Positions 48,561-56,699 of a stretch of 64,000 nt of DNA are shown here, in pieces. Below the pieces are notes generated by a model. That model made no database searches, had not been told where the DNA came from, and saw nothing but the letters and a program-made list of their open reading frames with translations. The stretch lies in the NCBI RefSeq assembly GCF_947495705.1, contig NZ_CANLZR010000010.1, positions 62,001-126,000 on the forward strand, given 5' to 3'. The position numbers and the translations under genes were made by a program. Origin of the DNA: an uncultured Phycicoccus sp. (GTDB lineage: Bacteria; Actinomycetota; Actinomycetes; Actinomycetales; Dermatophilaceae). How positions within the stretch are numbered: the stretch's first letter is position 1; each line of letters begins with the position of its first letter.

Positions 48561-49706
48561 TCAGCGCAGCGAGGCGACGACGAGCCGGGTCCGCTCCGGG
48601 ACCGGCGACGCCGCCGAGGTGCCGGCCTCGACCGGCCGGGGCGTGCGGGGCGCGGTGAGCCAGCGCCGGGCCGGGCGCTCGACGCGCGTCATGACCAGCC
48701 ACGCCGCGGCCGCGAGCACCCCGACGAAGGCCGCCAGCACGACCGCGGACAGCAACGCGTTGCCGGCGGCCAGGGCCGTCGCCCGCTCCATCGGCCACTC
48801 GAAGAGCCAGTGCACCATGTACAGCGCGTACGACGCCTCGCCGGCGGCGACCAGCCCGGGGCGGGACAGCACCCGCACGAGCCGGCCGGAGGAGGCCGCG
48901 AGCGCGGCGACGCCGAGGCCGAGCGCCGGGGCCACCCAGTAGCGGCCGCTGGCGGCCGCCGGCACGAGGGCCACGACGGCGAGGGCGGCGGGCAGCACGA
49001 ACGCCCAGCGGCCGAGCCGCGCCCCACCGCGGACCCAGGCGAGGCAGAGCAGCATCCCGCCGATGAACTCCCCCATGATCCGGACCCAGAACATGTTCTC
49101 GAGGTTGCCGTTGGGCAGGGCCATCGTCGCGAAGATGCCGAGCATCACGCCGTAGGAGAGCCCGGCGAGCAGCAGGGCGCTGCTCGCGCGTCGCAGCCGG
49201 ACGACGAGCACGAACAGCAGGGGCGCGACGAGGTAGGCGAACCACTCGGCGCTGATCGACCAGGCCGGGGAGTTGAAGCTGGGCCGGTCGTTGACCCAGT
49301 AGTGCACCATCGCGAGGTTCTCGACGTACGCCTCGCCGGTCCGGCGGTGCCCACCGGCGGTGACCCCGAGGGTGCCGATGAGGGCCGCGATGACGAGGTC
49401 GAGATGCAGCGTCAGGGCGTGCACCGGCCACACCCGCGCGAACCGGTTGCGGACGAAGCCGACGGTGTCGCGCCAGCGCAGGGTGCTCATCTTGTCGGCG
49501 TAGGTGTAGGCGAGGATGAAGCCGCTGAGCGCGAAGAAGAGGTCGACCCCGAGGTACCCGCCGCGCATGAAGGTGTCGAGGGGCGCGAGGGCGGGCTCGA
49601 GGGTGAGGATCTCCTCGCGGTAGTGGAAGAGCACGACCCACGCCGCGGCCACCGCCCGCAGGCCGGTGAGCGCAGGCAGCGCGGGCCGCCGGGTCGGGGA
49701 GTGCAT
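48561..49706 (-). CDS. Acyltransferase 3 (OafA/YrhL) family membrane protein
   Basis: A 381-residue membrane protein with about ten helices. LPALTGLRAVAAAWVVLFHY, FMRGGYLGVDLFFALSGFIL and FNSPAWSISAEWFAYLVAP are family hallmarks, and the conserved Arg-His pair (LRAVAAAWVVLFH, FVRNRFARVWPVH) is present. The family O-acylates cell-surface glycans or lipids. No SGNH domain is fused. CATAGT ends 7 nt before the ATG. The acceptor is unknown. Confidence 0.9.
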   Translation of the reverse strand: MHSPTRRPALPALTGLRAVAAAWVVLFHYREEILTLEPALAPLDTFMRGGYLGVDLFFALSGFILAYTYADKMSTLRWRDTVGFVRNRFARVWPVHALTLHLDLVIAALIGTLGVTAGGHRRTGEAYVENLAMVHYWVNDRPSFNSPAWSISAEWFAYLVAPLLFVLVVRLRRASSALLLAGLSYGVMLGIFATMALPNGNLENMFWVRIMGEFIGGMLLCLAWVRGGARLGRWAFVLPAALAVVALVPAAASGRYWVAPALGLGVAALAASSGRLVRVLSRPGLVAAGEASYALYMVHWLFEWPMERATALAAGNALLSAVVLAAFVGVLAAAAWLVMTRVERPARRWLTAPRTPRPVEAGTSAASPVPERTRLVVASLR

Positions 49707-49713
49707 CCTCCCG

Positions 49714-49719
49714 ACTATG
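49714..49719 (-). promoter_or_regulatory. -10 element (CATAGT) for the acyltransferase-3 gene
   Basis: The hexamer ends 7 nt before the ATG at 49706. A GGGAGG run directly abuts the ATG and is too close to serve as a Shine-Dalgarno. Confidence 0.45.
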
Positions 49720-49772
49720 TCACGAAACGGTAACGGTCAGCGAGTCGGCGCCCTCGCCGGCGCGGGGCCGGC

Positions 49773-49946
49773 TCACGACGGGTGGTCGCGCGGCTCGTCC
49801 TCCTCCTCGTCGACGGGCACCTCCAGGTGCTGCTCCACGACATCGGCCTCGTCGGCTTGCGGCCGGGACAGGAGCTCGTCCTCGATGGCCTCCACGTCCT
49901 CGTCGGACAGCACGGGCTCACGGTCGGAGTCGGGCGGGTGGACCAT
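49773..49946 (-). CDS. Small acidic protein of unknown function (57 residues)
   Basis: An ORF starting MVHPPDSDREPVLSDEDVEA and ending PRDHPS, with about a third Asp/Glu and no hydrophobic segment. GAGGAGGTG five bases before the ATG is a near-perfect Shine-Dalgarno, and codon third positions look coding. I do not recognise a family. Confidence 0.65.
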   Translation of the reverse strand: MVHPPDSDREPVLSDEDVEAIEDELLSRPQADEADVVEQHLEVPVDEEEDEPRDHPS

Positions 49947-50097
49947 GGTGCACCTCCTCGGGTCGGTCTGCGTCCCTCTGGTCTACTCCCTCCGCACCCT
50001 CGGGCACCACCCCGGGCCGGCACCGACCCGGGTCGTCGTCCCGTAGCGTGGCTCCCCGCGGCGGGACCCTGGGCCCACATCGCGGAGAGGAACTGCC

Positions 50098-50676
50098 ATG
50101 AGGGTCGCCCTCGCCAATGCCGTGCTCCGTGCCTCCGGGTGGACGGCGGTCGGCGACGTGCCGCGCACCGGCATCCTCGTCGGCGCTCCGCACACGTCCA
50201 ACTGGGACTTCGTGATGATGCTCCTCGTCATGTGGCGGGGCGACGTGACGCCCCGGGTGCTCATCAAGAAGGAGCTGTTCCGGGGCCCCCTCGGCTGGCT
50301 GCTGCGGCGGCTCGGCGGCATCCCGCTCGACCGGAACAACCCGGGCCAGGTCGTCCGCGAGCTGGTCCGCGAGGCCCGCAGTGGCGAGCCCTTCCTCCTC
50401 ATCCTCGCCGCCGAGGGCACCCGCACCCAGGGCGAGTACTGGAAGTCGGGCTTCTGGCGCATCGCCCGGTCGGCGAAGCTGCCGATCGCCCTCGCGTTCA
50501 TCGACGGCCCGAGCCGCACCACCGGGTTCGGCCCCACCATCACGGCGACCCCCGACGTCGTCGCGGACATGGACCTCGTCCGCGCCTTCTACCGGGACAA
50601 GCGGGGCATCCACCCCGAGCGCCGCACCGAGCCCCGCCTCCGCGAGGAGGACCGGGCGACCGGCGACTCCTCCTGA
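50098..50676 (+). CDS. 1-acyl-glycerol-3-phosphate acyltransferase-like protein (PlsC family)
   Basis: A 192-residue PlsC-type acyltransferase. The catalytic HX4D box is PHTSNWDF; the acceptor-binding FLLILAAEGTRTQGEYWKSG and PIALAFIDGPSRTTGFGPTI follow. The length is short, without a membrane anchor domain. This subgroup is close to glycerol acyltransferases of unknown acceptor. GAGAGGAA precedes the ATG. Confidence 0.88.
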   Translation: MRVALANAVLRASGWTAVGDVPRTGILVGAPHTSNWDFVMMLLVMWRGDVTPRVLIKKELFRGPLGWLLRRLGGIPLDRNNPGQVVRELVREARSGEPFLLILAAEGTRTQGEYWKSGFWRIARSAKLPIALAFIDGPSRTTGFGPTITATPDVVADMDLVRAFYRDKRGIHPERRTEPRLREEDRATGDSS

Positions 50677-50686
50677 CGGCCCACGC

Positions 50687-50717
50687 TTGACAACATACAA
50701 CCAGTTGGTTGTATGTT
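50687..50717 (+). promoter_or_regulatory. Promoter of arsR-like gene (TTGACA / TATGTT)
   Basis: A consensus TTGACA (50687-50692) and TATGTT (50712-50717) with a 19-bp spacer end 6 nt before the GTG start at 50724. The operator palindrome covers most of the promoter. Confidence 0.7.
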
Positions 50718-50720
50718 GTC
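50689..50720. promoter_or_regulatory. 32-bp perfect palindromic operator
   Basis: GACAACATACAACCA (50689-50703), two bases, then its exact reverse complement (50706-50720). It overlaps the arsR promoter, which predicts autorepression by the ArsR-type protein encoded immediately downstream. Confidence 0.85.
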
Positions 50721-50723
50721 CCT

Positions 50724-51053
50724 GTGAGCGAGCCCGACGAGGACCGGACCGATGCGCTGTTCCACGCGCTCTCGGACCGGACCCGGCGCGACATCCTGCG
50801 CCGCGTCCTCGCCGGGGAGCACTCGGTCACGGCCCTGGCGGCGAGCTACGACATGAGCTTCGCCGCCGTCCAGAAGCACGTCGCCGTCCTCGAGAGGGCC
50901 GGCCTGCTGACGAAGCGGCGCTCCGGCCGCGAGCAGCTGGCCAGCGGCGACGTGGAGGCCGTCCGGTCGGTGGCCTCGATGCTCGACGAGCTCGAGGGCA
51001 TCTGGCGCGGGCGCGTCGCCCGGATCGACCACCTACTCACGGAGGAGAACTGA
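50724..51053 (+). CDS. ArsR family transcriptional repressor
   Basis: A 109-residue winged-helix regulator. ALFHALSDRTRRDILRRVLA, SVTALAASYDMSFAAVQKHV and LERAGLLTKRRSGREQ give the ArsR fold. There are no metal-binding cysteines, so it belongs to the non-metal group often paired with AHSA1/SRPBCC proteins, as here (start 2 bases after this stop). GTG 50724 follows the -10 by 6 nt with no Shine-Dalgarno. Confidence 0.92.
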   Translation: MSEPDEDRTDALFHALSDRTRRDILRRVLAGEHSVTALAASYDMSFAAVQKHVAVLERAGLLTKRRSGREQLASGDVEAVRSVASMLDELEGIWRGRVARIDHLLTEEN

Positions 51054-51054
51054 C

Positions 51055-51543
51055 ATGCCCGTCACCGACATCACCAAGGACGTCGACGCCCGGACCCTGA
51101 CCATCACCGCGGACTTCGCCGCGCCGGTCGAGCGCGTCTGGGCCCTGTACGAGGACCCGCGCCAGCTCGAGCAGGTGTGGGGACCGCCGGACTACCCGGC
51201 GACCTTCGTCGACCACGAACTGCGGCCGGGGACGCGGTCCACGTACTACATGACCGGCCCGGAGGGCGAGAAGTTCGCCGGCTTCTGGGACATCACCGGG
51301 GTCGAGGCGCCGCACCGGTTCACCTTCGAGGACGGGTTCGCCCACGAGGACCTGACGCCCAACACCGACCTGCCCGTGTCGAGCAACGACTTCACCTTCG
51401 AGCGCACCGACGGTGGCACCCGCGCGGTCTTCACCTCCACCTACGCGAGCGCCGAGGCGCTCCAGCAGGTGCTCGACATGGGGGTCGAGGAGGGCTCGCG
51501 GGCGGCCATCGACCAGATCGACGCCTTCCTCGCGGCCGCCTAG
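51055..51543 (+). CDS. SRPBCC (AHSA1-like) domain protein
   Basis: A 162-residue protein with a START-like hydrophobic cavity fold: FAAPVERVWALYEDPRQLEQ, WGPPDYPATFVDHELRPG, YYMTGPEGEKFAGFWDITGV. The C-terminal helix (VEEGSRAAIDQIDAFLAA) closes the pocket. It starts two bases after the ArsR gene and is surely in its operon; the pair probably responds to a hydrophobic ligand. Ligand and function are unknown. Confidence 0.9.
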   Translation: MPVTDITKDVDARTLTITADFAAPVERVWALYEDPRQLEQVWGPPDYPATFVDHELRPGTRSTYYMTGPEGEKFAGFWDITGVEAPHRFTFEDGFAHEDLTPNTDLPVSSNDFTFERTDGGTRAVFTSTYASAEALQQVLDMGVEEGSRAAIDQIDAFLAAA

Positions 51544-51635
51544 CCCCATCGGCTCATGGACCGTGCCGCCGCGACGGTTCTACGCTCGAAGGCGGCCGAC
51601 CGGACGACGGTCGCCCGGTCCGCCGTGGAGATACC

Positions 51636-52031
51636 ATGCTCAGCGACCACTCCCCCACAGCGACCATCGCCGTCAAGGACCTCGAGACCGCCCGCGCCTT
51701 CTACGAGACCACGCTCGGCGCGACCCCGAAGACCGAGAACGACGAGGGCATCCTCTACACCGCCGGGTCGGGCGACTTCTTCGTCTACCGCTCGGAGTAC
51801 GCGGGCAGCAACAAGGCGACCGCGATGTCCTTCATGCTCCCCGACGAGGCCTTCGACGCCGAGGTCGCCGCCCTGCGCGAGAAGGGGGTCACCTTCCAGA
51901 CCTTCGACGCCCCGGGTCTGGAGTGGGCCGACGGCGTCGCGAGCATGGACGGCGGCCAGCTCCGCAGCGCCTGGTTCACCGACCCCGACGGCAACATCCT
52001 CAACATCGAGTGCGGGATGCCCACCGGGTGA
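51636..52031 (+). CDS. VOC (glyoxalase/bleomycin resistance) family protein
   Basis: A 131-residue VOC fold protein. TIAVKDLETARAFYETTLGA and AWFTDPDGNILNIECGMP mark the two halves. GGAG lies 5 nt before the ATG. It follows the ArsR/SRPBCC pair by 92 bases, so co-regulation is possible but not shown. The substrate is unknown. Confidence 0.88.
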   Translation: MLSDHSPTATIAVKDLETARAFYETTLGATPKTENDEGILYTAGSGDFFVYRSEYAGSNKATAMSFMLPDEAFDAEVAALREKGVTFQTFDAPGLEWADGVASMDGGQLRSAWFTDPDGNILNIECGMPTG

Positions 52032-52106
52032 GCAGGGCGGCGCGCGCGGTGTAGCCTCGCCGGTCCGCGCGCATGCGACCCACACGAGGAGGGAGGCGGT
52101 CCCGTC

Positions 52107-54161
52107 ATGCCCACGTCGACCGCCGCCCTCCCGGCCGCCGCGACCGACGACGTCCTGGCCCAAGAGCAGGCCCACCTCGACACGGCCCGGCTGGAGCTTC
52201 GCCGGATGCGCGAGACGGCCGAGAACCTCGACGCGTCGACGGCCACGGACGCCTTCAACGCCGCCTACCTCGACCTCGTCCTGGCCCGCCGCGTCGCCTC
52301 GTTGCAGGACGACCCCCGCACGACGCTGTTCTTCGGCCGGATCGACTGCCGGACCGAGCACGGCGCGGAGACCTTCCACGTCGGGCGCCGGCACGTCTCG
52401 GACGACCGTGGCGACCCCGTCGTCGTCGACTGGCGGGCGCCCATCTCGACGGCGTTCTACCGGGCCTCCCCCGCCGAGCCGATGGGGGTCGAGCTGCGGC
52501 GCCGGTTCGGCGTCGACCACGGCCGCCTCACGGCGTACGAGGACGAGCGGCTCACGAGCGGCGACACCAGCGACCACAGCGCCATCCTCGCGGCCGAGAT
52601 CGAGCGCCCCCGCTCCGGCCCGATGCGCGACATCGTCTCGACGATCCAGCCCGAGCAGGACGAGATCGTGCGCTCCGACCTCGCGACGAGCATCTGCGTC
52701 CAGGGTGCCCCCGGCACCGGCAAGACGGCGGTCGGCCTGCACCGGGCCGCCTGGCTGCTCTACTCGTTCCGCAGCCGCCTCGAGCGCTCCGGGGTCCTCG
52801 TCGTCGGGCCCAACCGCGCGTTCCTCGACCACATCGGCGCCGTGCTCCCCTCGCTCGGGGAGGTCCGGGTGCGGCACGCGACGATCGACACCCTCCTCGA
52901 GCACGGCGGCCGGGTGCGGGCCGCCGACCCTCCCGACGTCGCCGTCCTCAAGGGCGACGCCCGGATTGCCCACGTGCTGCGGGCCGCCGTCTGGTCACAC
53001 CCGAGGCGGGCCGAGGAGGCCATGGTCGTCCCCCGCGGGTCGCGCAGGTGGCGGGTGCCTGCCGACGAGATCCAGGACGAGGTCGACGCGCTCGTCCGGC
53101 GCGGGGTCCGGTACTCCGCGGCACGCGACCTGCTGCCGCAGCGCCTCGCCCACCTCGTGATGCTCCGCATCGAGCGGTCCGGGGACTTCCCCGGCGACCG
53201 CGCCCAGGACGCGATCGCGAGGTCGACCCCCGTCACGCGGTACGCCAGGGACATCTGGCCCCCGGTCGACGCCCCCGCCGTCCTGTTCCGCCTCTTCTCG
53301 GATCCCGCCGCGCTCGCGGCAGCCGCGGACGGCGTGCTGACCGAGGACGAGCAGCAGCGGCTGAGCTGGCCGAGCCCGCCCCGCACCAAGGGCGCCGCCC
53401 GGTGGACCCGGGCCGACCTGGCCCTCCTCGACGAGCTCACCGACCTGCTCGAGCGGACGCCGAGCCTGGGCCACGTCGTCCTCGACGAGGCCCAGGACCT
53501 CTCCCCGATGCAGCTGCGGGCGGTCGGGCGGCGCGCCTCCACCGGGTCTCTCACCGTGCTCGGCGACATCGCCCAGGGGACGACGCCGTGGGCGACCTCG
53601 TCGTGGCAGGACGCCATGGGCCACCTGGGCCGGCCCGACCACGAGCTCGTCACCCTCGACCGCGGATTCCGGGTGCCGGGGCTCGTTCTCGAGTTCGCCG
53701 CACGGCTGCTGCCGCACATGGCTCCCGGGCTCGGCGCGCCCCGGTCGGTCCGGGACGACCCCGGGCACCTCGACGTCGTCGCGGCCGACCCGGCGCGGCG
53801 CTCCGCGGCCGTCGTCGACGCCGTGCGTCGCGCCACCACCGAGCCCGGGTCGGTCGGCGTCATCGCGCCGGACGCCTTCGTCGACGCCGTGAGCGGCGCC
53901 CTCACGGCGGCCGGGATCGCCCACGGCCGGCTCGACGCCGACCACGGCGACGACGAGGACCGCCAGGTCGAGCTCGTCCCCGCGACGATCGCCAAGGGAC
54001 TGGAGTTCGACCGGGTGGTGGTCGTCGAGCCGGCCGCCATCGCGGCCGCCGAGCCGGACGAGCGCACCGGGCTGCGGCGGCTCTACGTCGTCCTGACCCG
54101 CGCGGTGTCCGGGCTCACGGTCGTCCACGCCGAGCCCCTGCCGGGGCCCCTCGCCGCCTGA
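52107..54161 (+). CDS. HelD-type RNA polymerase-associated helicase
   Basis: A 684-residue superfamily 1 ATPase. An N-terminal helical arm (residues about 15-70, EQAHLDTARLELRRMRETAE) precedes Walker A GAPGTGKT (200-207), then DEAQDLSPMQ, GDIAQGTTPWATSSWQDAMG, LDRGFRVP and LTRAVSGLTVVHAE. VVVDWRAPISTAFYRA is a HelD hallmark. HelD proteins dissociate stalled RNA polymerase; the Streptomyces HelR form gives rifamycin tolerance. The rifamycin-associated element found before helR genes is not visible here. Confidence 0.9.
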   Translation: MPTSTAALPAAATDDVLAQEQAHLDTARLELRRMRETAENLDASTATDAFNAAYLDLVLARRVASLQDDPRTTLFFGRIDCRTEHGAETFHVGRRHVSDDRGDPVVVDWRAPISTAFYRASPAEPMGVELRRRFGVDHGRLTAYEDERLTSGDTSDHSAILAAEIERPRSGPMRDIVSTIQPEQDEIVRSDLATSICVQGAPGTGKTAVGLHRAAWLLYSFRSRLERSGVLVVGPNRAFLDHIGAVLPSLGEVRVRHATIDTLLEHGGRVRAADPPDVAVLKGDARIAHVLRAAVWSHPRRAEEAMVVPRGSRRWRVPADEIQDEVDALVRRGVRYSAARDLLPQRLAHLVMLRIERSGDFPGDRAQDAIARSTPVTRYARDIWPPVDAPAVLFRLFSDPAALAAAADGVLTEDEQQRLSWPSPPRTKGAARWTRADLALLDELTDLLERTPSLGHVVLDEAQDLSPMQLRAVGRRASTGSLTVLGDIAQGTTPWATSSWQDAMGHLGRPDHELVTLDRGFRVPGLVLEFAARLLPHMAPGLGAPRSVRDDPGHLDVVAADPARRSAAVVDAVRRATTEPGSVGVIAPDAFVDAVSGALTAAGIAHGRLDADHGDDEDRQVELVPATIAKGLEFDRVVVVEPAAIAAAEPDERTGLRRLYVVLTRAVSGLTVVHAEPLPGPLAA

Positions 54162-54175
54162 GCAGCGCCCGCGGG

Positions 54176-54556
54176 TCAGCCAGGCGCGACGAGGAAGACG
54201 TGGTCCGTGGGGCAGCCGGAGGGCAGCCGGACCCCGCCGAGGGCGGTCGTCTCCCCGCCGCCGAGCTCGATCTTCGCGCCGTCCGTGTAGTCGACCCCGC
54301 GGAAGCGCAGCACCCCGTCGGCCAGCTCGACGCCACCGTCGAACGCGGGCACGGTCACCTGGTCGCCACCGTCGACGGTGACGCAGTCCTCGGTGATCGA
54401 CAGGGTGCCGCTGAGCATCGCGTCCATCCCGGCACCACCGGAGTCGTAGGTGGCCACGGGGCCGCCGCCGGCACCCGAACAGCCGCCGAGCCCGACGGCG
54501 ACGACTCCGGCGAGAGCCGGCAGGGCACGACGAACAGACATGGTGGGGTGGGCCAT
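54176..54556 (-). CDS. Putative lipoprotein of unknown function
   Basis: A 126-residue protein with a type II signal peptide: MAHPTMSVRRALPALAGVV then the lipobox LGGC (Cys26). The mature part has two cysteines (DCVTVDGG, PSGCPTDH) likely to form a disulfide. No family is recognised. TAGCGT ending 6 nt before the ATG at 54556 supports that start over ATG 54541. Confidence 0.75.
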   Translation of the reverse strand: MAHPTMSVRRALPALAGVVAVGLGGCSGAGGGPVATYDSGGAGMDAMLSGTLSITEDCVTVDGGDQVTVPAFDGGVELADGVLRFRGVDYTDGAKIELGGGETTALGGVRLPSGCPTDHVFLVAPG

Positions 54557-54562
54557 GGCCGC

Positions 54563-54568
54563 ACGCTA
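54563..54568 (-). promoter_or_regulatory. -10 element (TAGCGT) for the lipoprotein gene
   Basis: The hexamer ends 6 nt before ATG 54556; no Shine-Dalgarno is present. Confidence 0.5.
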
Positions 54569-54636
54569 ACCGCTGGGCCGGGCGGCGCGCTCCTCCGGCG
54601 GGCGGATCGGGTCCGAACGGCGGACCCCCGGGCGGC

Positions 54637-55137
54637 TCAGGACCCGCCCTCGAGGTCCTCGATGTAGGCCTCCATCTCGGCGATCTCCGCGCGCTGGGCC
54701 TCGATGATCTCGTCGGCGAGCCGGCGGACGCGCGGGTCCTCGATCTGGGCGCGCTCGCTGGTGAGGATGGCGATGGAGTGGTGCGGGATCATCGCCTTCA
54801 TCCACGCCACGTCGCCGACCGTCTGCTGGCTCCGGACCAGCCACAGGCCGCTGGTGAACACCAGGGCGGCCGCGGCGACGATCGCCACGTTGACCCGGCG
54901 GTTGCGGTACATCCCCAGCATGAACGCGAGCATGATCGCCGTCATCGTCGCGGCCGACATCATCGTCACGAAGAAGCGCGTCCAGCTCCAGCGCACGTGC
55001 GCGAGCTCGTAGGTGTTGAGGTACATGACGACGTACATCACGGCCGACGACGTGAGGATCATCGCGCCGAACCTCAGGTACTTCCGGACGTCGTCGGACC
55101 CGTGGCTCGTCCGGTCGGTGGTGGCGTCGTGGGTCAC
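54637..55137 (-). CDS. Membrane protein with C-terminal DUF305 domain
   Basis: A 166-residue protein. Three helices (LRFGAMILTSSAVMYVVMYL, MMSAATMTAIMLAFMLGMYR, VAIVAAAALVFTSGLWLV) precede a DUF305-type helix region with MKAMIPHHSIAILTSERA and ADEIIEAQRAEIAEMEAYIE. DUF305 is a ferritin-like family with His/Glu residues often linked to copper. GTG 55137 is preceded by GGAGGAG. Confidence 0.85.
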   Translation of the reverse strand: MTHDATTDRTSHGSDDVRKYLRFGAMILTSSAVMYVVMYLNTYELAHVRWSWTRFFVTMMSAATMTAIMLAFMLGMYRNRRVNVAIVAAAALVFTSGLWLVRSQQTVGDVAWMKAMIPHHSIAILTSERAQIEDPRVRRLADEIIEAQRAEIAEMEAYIEDLEGGS

Positions 55138-55221
55138 GGTCTTCTCCTCCGGATCGGGGACACGTCCGTGGCGAAACTACCCGGCCCGCGTGCCCTGGGG
55201 CTGCGGACCTCCGCCGCGATG

Positions 55222-56658
55222 TCAGACGGTGGCGGCGTCGGCGGCGACCTCGCGGATCAGCGCCCAGAGCGCCTCGACATCCGCGCGCTCGGTGGCCTCG
55301 GCGCCGATGGAGACGCGCACCATCCAGCGGCCGTCGAGCTCGCTGGCCCCGAGGAAGGCCCGCCCGGTGGCGTTGACCGCGGCGACCCAGGCGAGGGTGT
55401 GGGCGTCCAGCGCGTCGCCCCGGAGCCCCGCCGGCTCGTGGACGAGACACACGGTCTGGAGGTCGACCGGTGCGACCACCCGCCAGTCCGGCTCGGCCTC
55501 GACCTGGGCCGCCAGCCACCGGGCGTTCTCGAGGTCCCGGCGCAGCCGCGCCCGGATCGCCTCGACCCCGTCGAGCCGGAGGTGGAACCACAGCTTGAGG
55601 GCGCGGAAGCGCCGGCCGAGGGGGATGCCCCAGTCCTTGTACTGCACGACCTCGGCGTCGGTGGCCGCCCGAAGGTAGCTGGGCGTCGTCGACATCACCG
55701 ACACGAGGTGGTCGACGTCGCGGACGTACAGCAGCGAGGTGTCGAGGATGGTGCCCATCCACTTGTGCGGGTTCCACGAGAGCGAGTCGGCGCCGTCGAC
55801 GCCGTCGAAGAGGTGGCGGCACTCGGGCAGCAGCATCGCCGACCCGGCCATCGCGGCGTCGACGTGCACCCAGGCGCCGTACTCCCGGGCCACCTCGACG
55901 ATGGCGCGGACCGGGTCCATGGCCGTCGTCCCGGTCGTGCCCACGGCGGCGACGACGACGGCGGGGACCCGGCCGGCGGCGACGTCCGCGGCCATCTCGC
56001 GGCGCAGCGCCTCGGGGTCCATCGCGTAGGTGACCGGGTCGACGTCGACGGACCGGAGGTTGTCGGCGCCGTAGCCCGCGAGCAGGACCGACTTCGGCAC
56101 CGAGGAGTGCGCGTGCGGCGAGGTGTACGCGACGAGCGGCGCGTCGAGGGACTGCAGGCCACCCCGGTGCTCGGAGCCGTCACTGGCCCGTTCGCGCGCC
56201 GCGAGCATCGCGACGAGGCAGGACGTGGACGCCGTGTCCTGGATGGCGCCCCGCCACTCTGGGGACAGCCCGCACAGGTCGCGCAGCCAGTCGGTGACGA
56301 CCTGCTCGACCTCGGTGAGCGCCGGCGCCGACTGCCAGGTGATGCCGAGCGCGCCCACTCCCCCGGACGCGATGTCCCCGAGAACCGAGGCGAGGCTCGC
56401 GTTGCTGGGGAACCACCCGTAGAAGCCGGGGTGCTGGGTCTGGGTGACCCCCGGCACGACGACGCGGTCGAGGTCGGCGAGGACGTCGGCGAACGGCTCG
56501 GGGGCCGACGGGGCCTCGCGCGGCAGCGCGTCCCGGACCTCGCCCGGGCGGACCTGGGCAGCGACGGGCAGCTCGGGGACCCGGGCCCGGTGGTCGGCGA
56601 TCCAGTCGATGAGGGCATGGCCGGCGACGCGGAACTCCTCGGGGGTCATGCCGGTCAT
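55222..56658 (-). CDS. Pyridoxal-phosphate-dependent aromatic amino acid decarboxylase
   Basis: A 478-residue group II decarboxylase. VPGVTQTQHPGFYGWFPSN, FTSTSCLVAM-like PLP cradle (DTASTSCLVAMLAARE), HVDAAMAGSAMLLPE and the PLP lysine in LSWNPHKWMGTILD are intact. The family includes tryptophan, tyrosine and DOPA decarboxylases; substrate choice cannot be read here. ATG 56658 was chosen; ATG 56649 is equally in frame. lpdA lies 41 bases upstream on the same strand. Confidence 0.92.
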   Translation of the reverse strand: MTGMTPEEFRVAGHALIDWIADHRARVPELPVAAQVRPGEVRDALPREAPSAPEPFADVLADLDRVVVPGVTQTQHPGFYGWFPSNASLASVLGDIASGGVGALGITWQSAPALTEVEQVVTDWLRDLCGLSPEWRGAIQDTASTSCLVAMLAARERASDGSEHRGGLQSLDAPLVAYTSPHAHSSVPKSVLLAGYGADNLRSVDVDPVTYAMDPEALRREMAADVAAGRVPAVVVAAVGTTGTTAMDPVRAIVEVAREYGAWVHVDAAMAGSAMLLPECRHLFDGVDGADSLSWNPHKWMGTILDTSLLYVRDVDHLVSVMSTTPSYLRAATDAEVVQYKDWGIPLGRRFRALKLWFHLRLDGVEAIRARLRRDLENARWLAAQVEAEPDWRVVAPVDLQTVCLVHEPAGLRGDALDAHTLAWVAAVNATGRAFLGASELDGRWMVRVSIGAEATERADVEALWALIREVAADAATV

Positions 56659-56699
56659 TGTGCCCGCGCGGGCCCTCGTCGCCAGGACCGGCCCGGTGC

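Noticed and set aside
52032-52106. Rifamycin-associated element before the HelD gene
   Set aside because: No matching inverted repeat of that type is present in the 75-bp gap.
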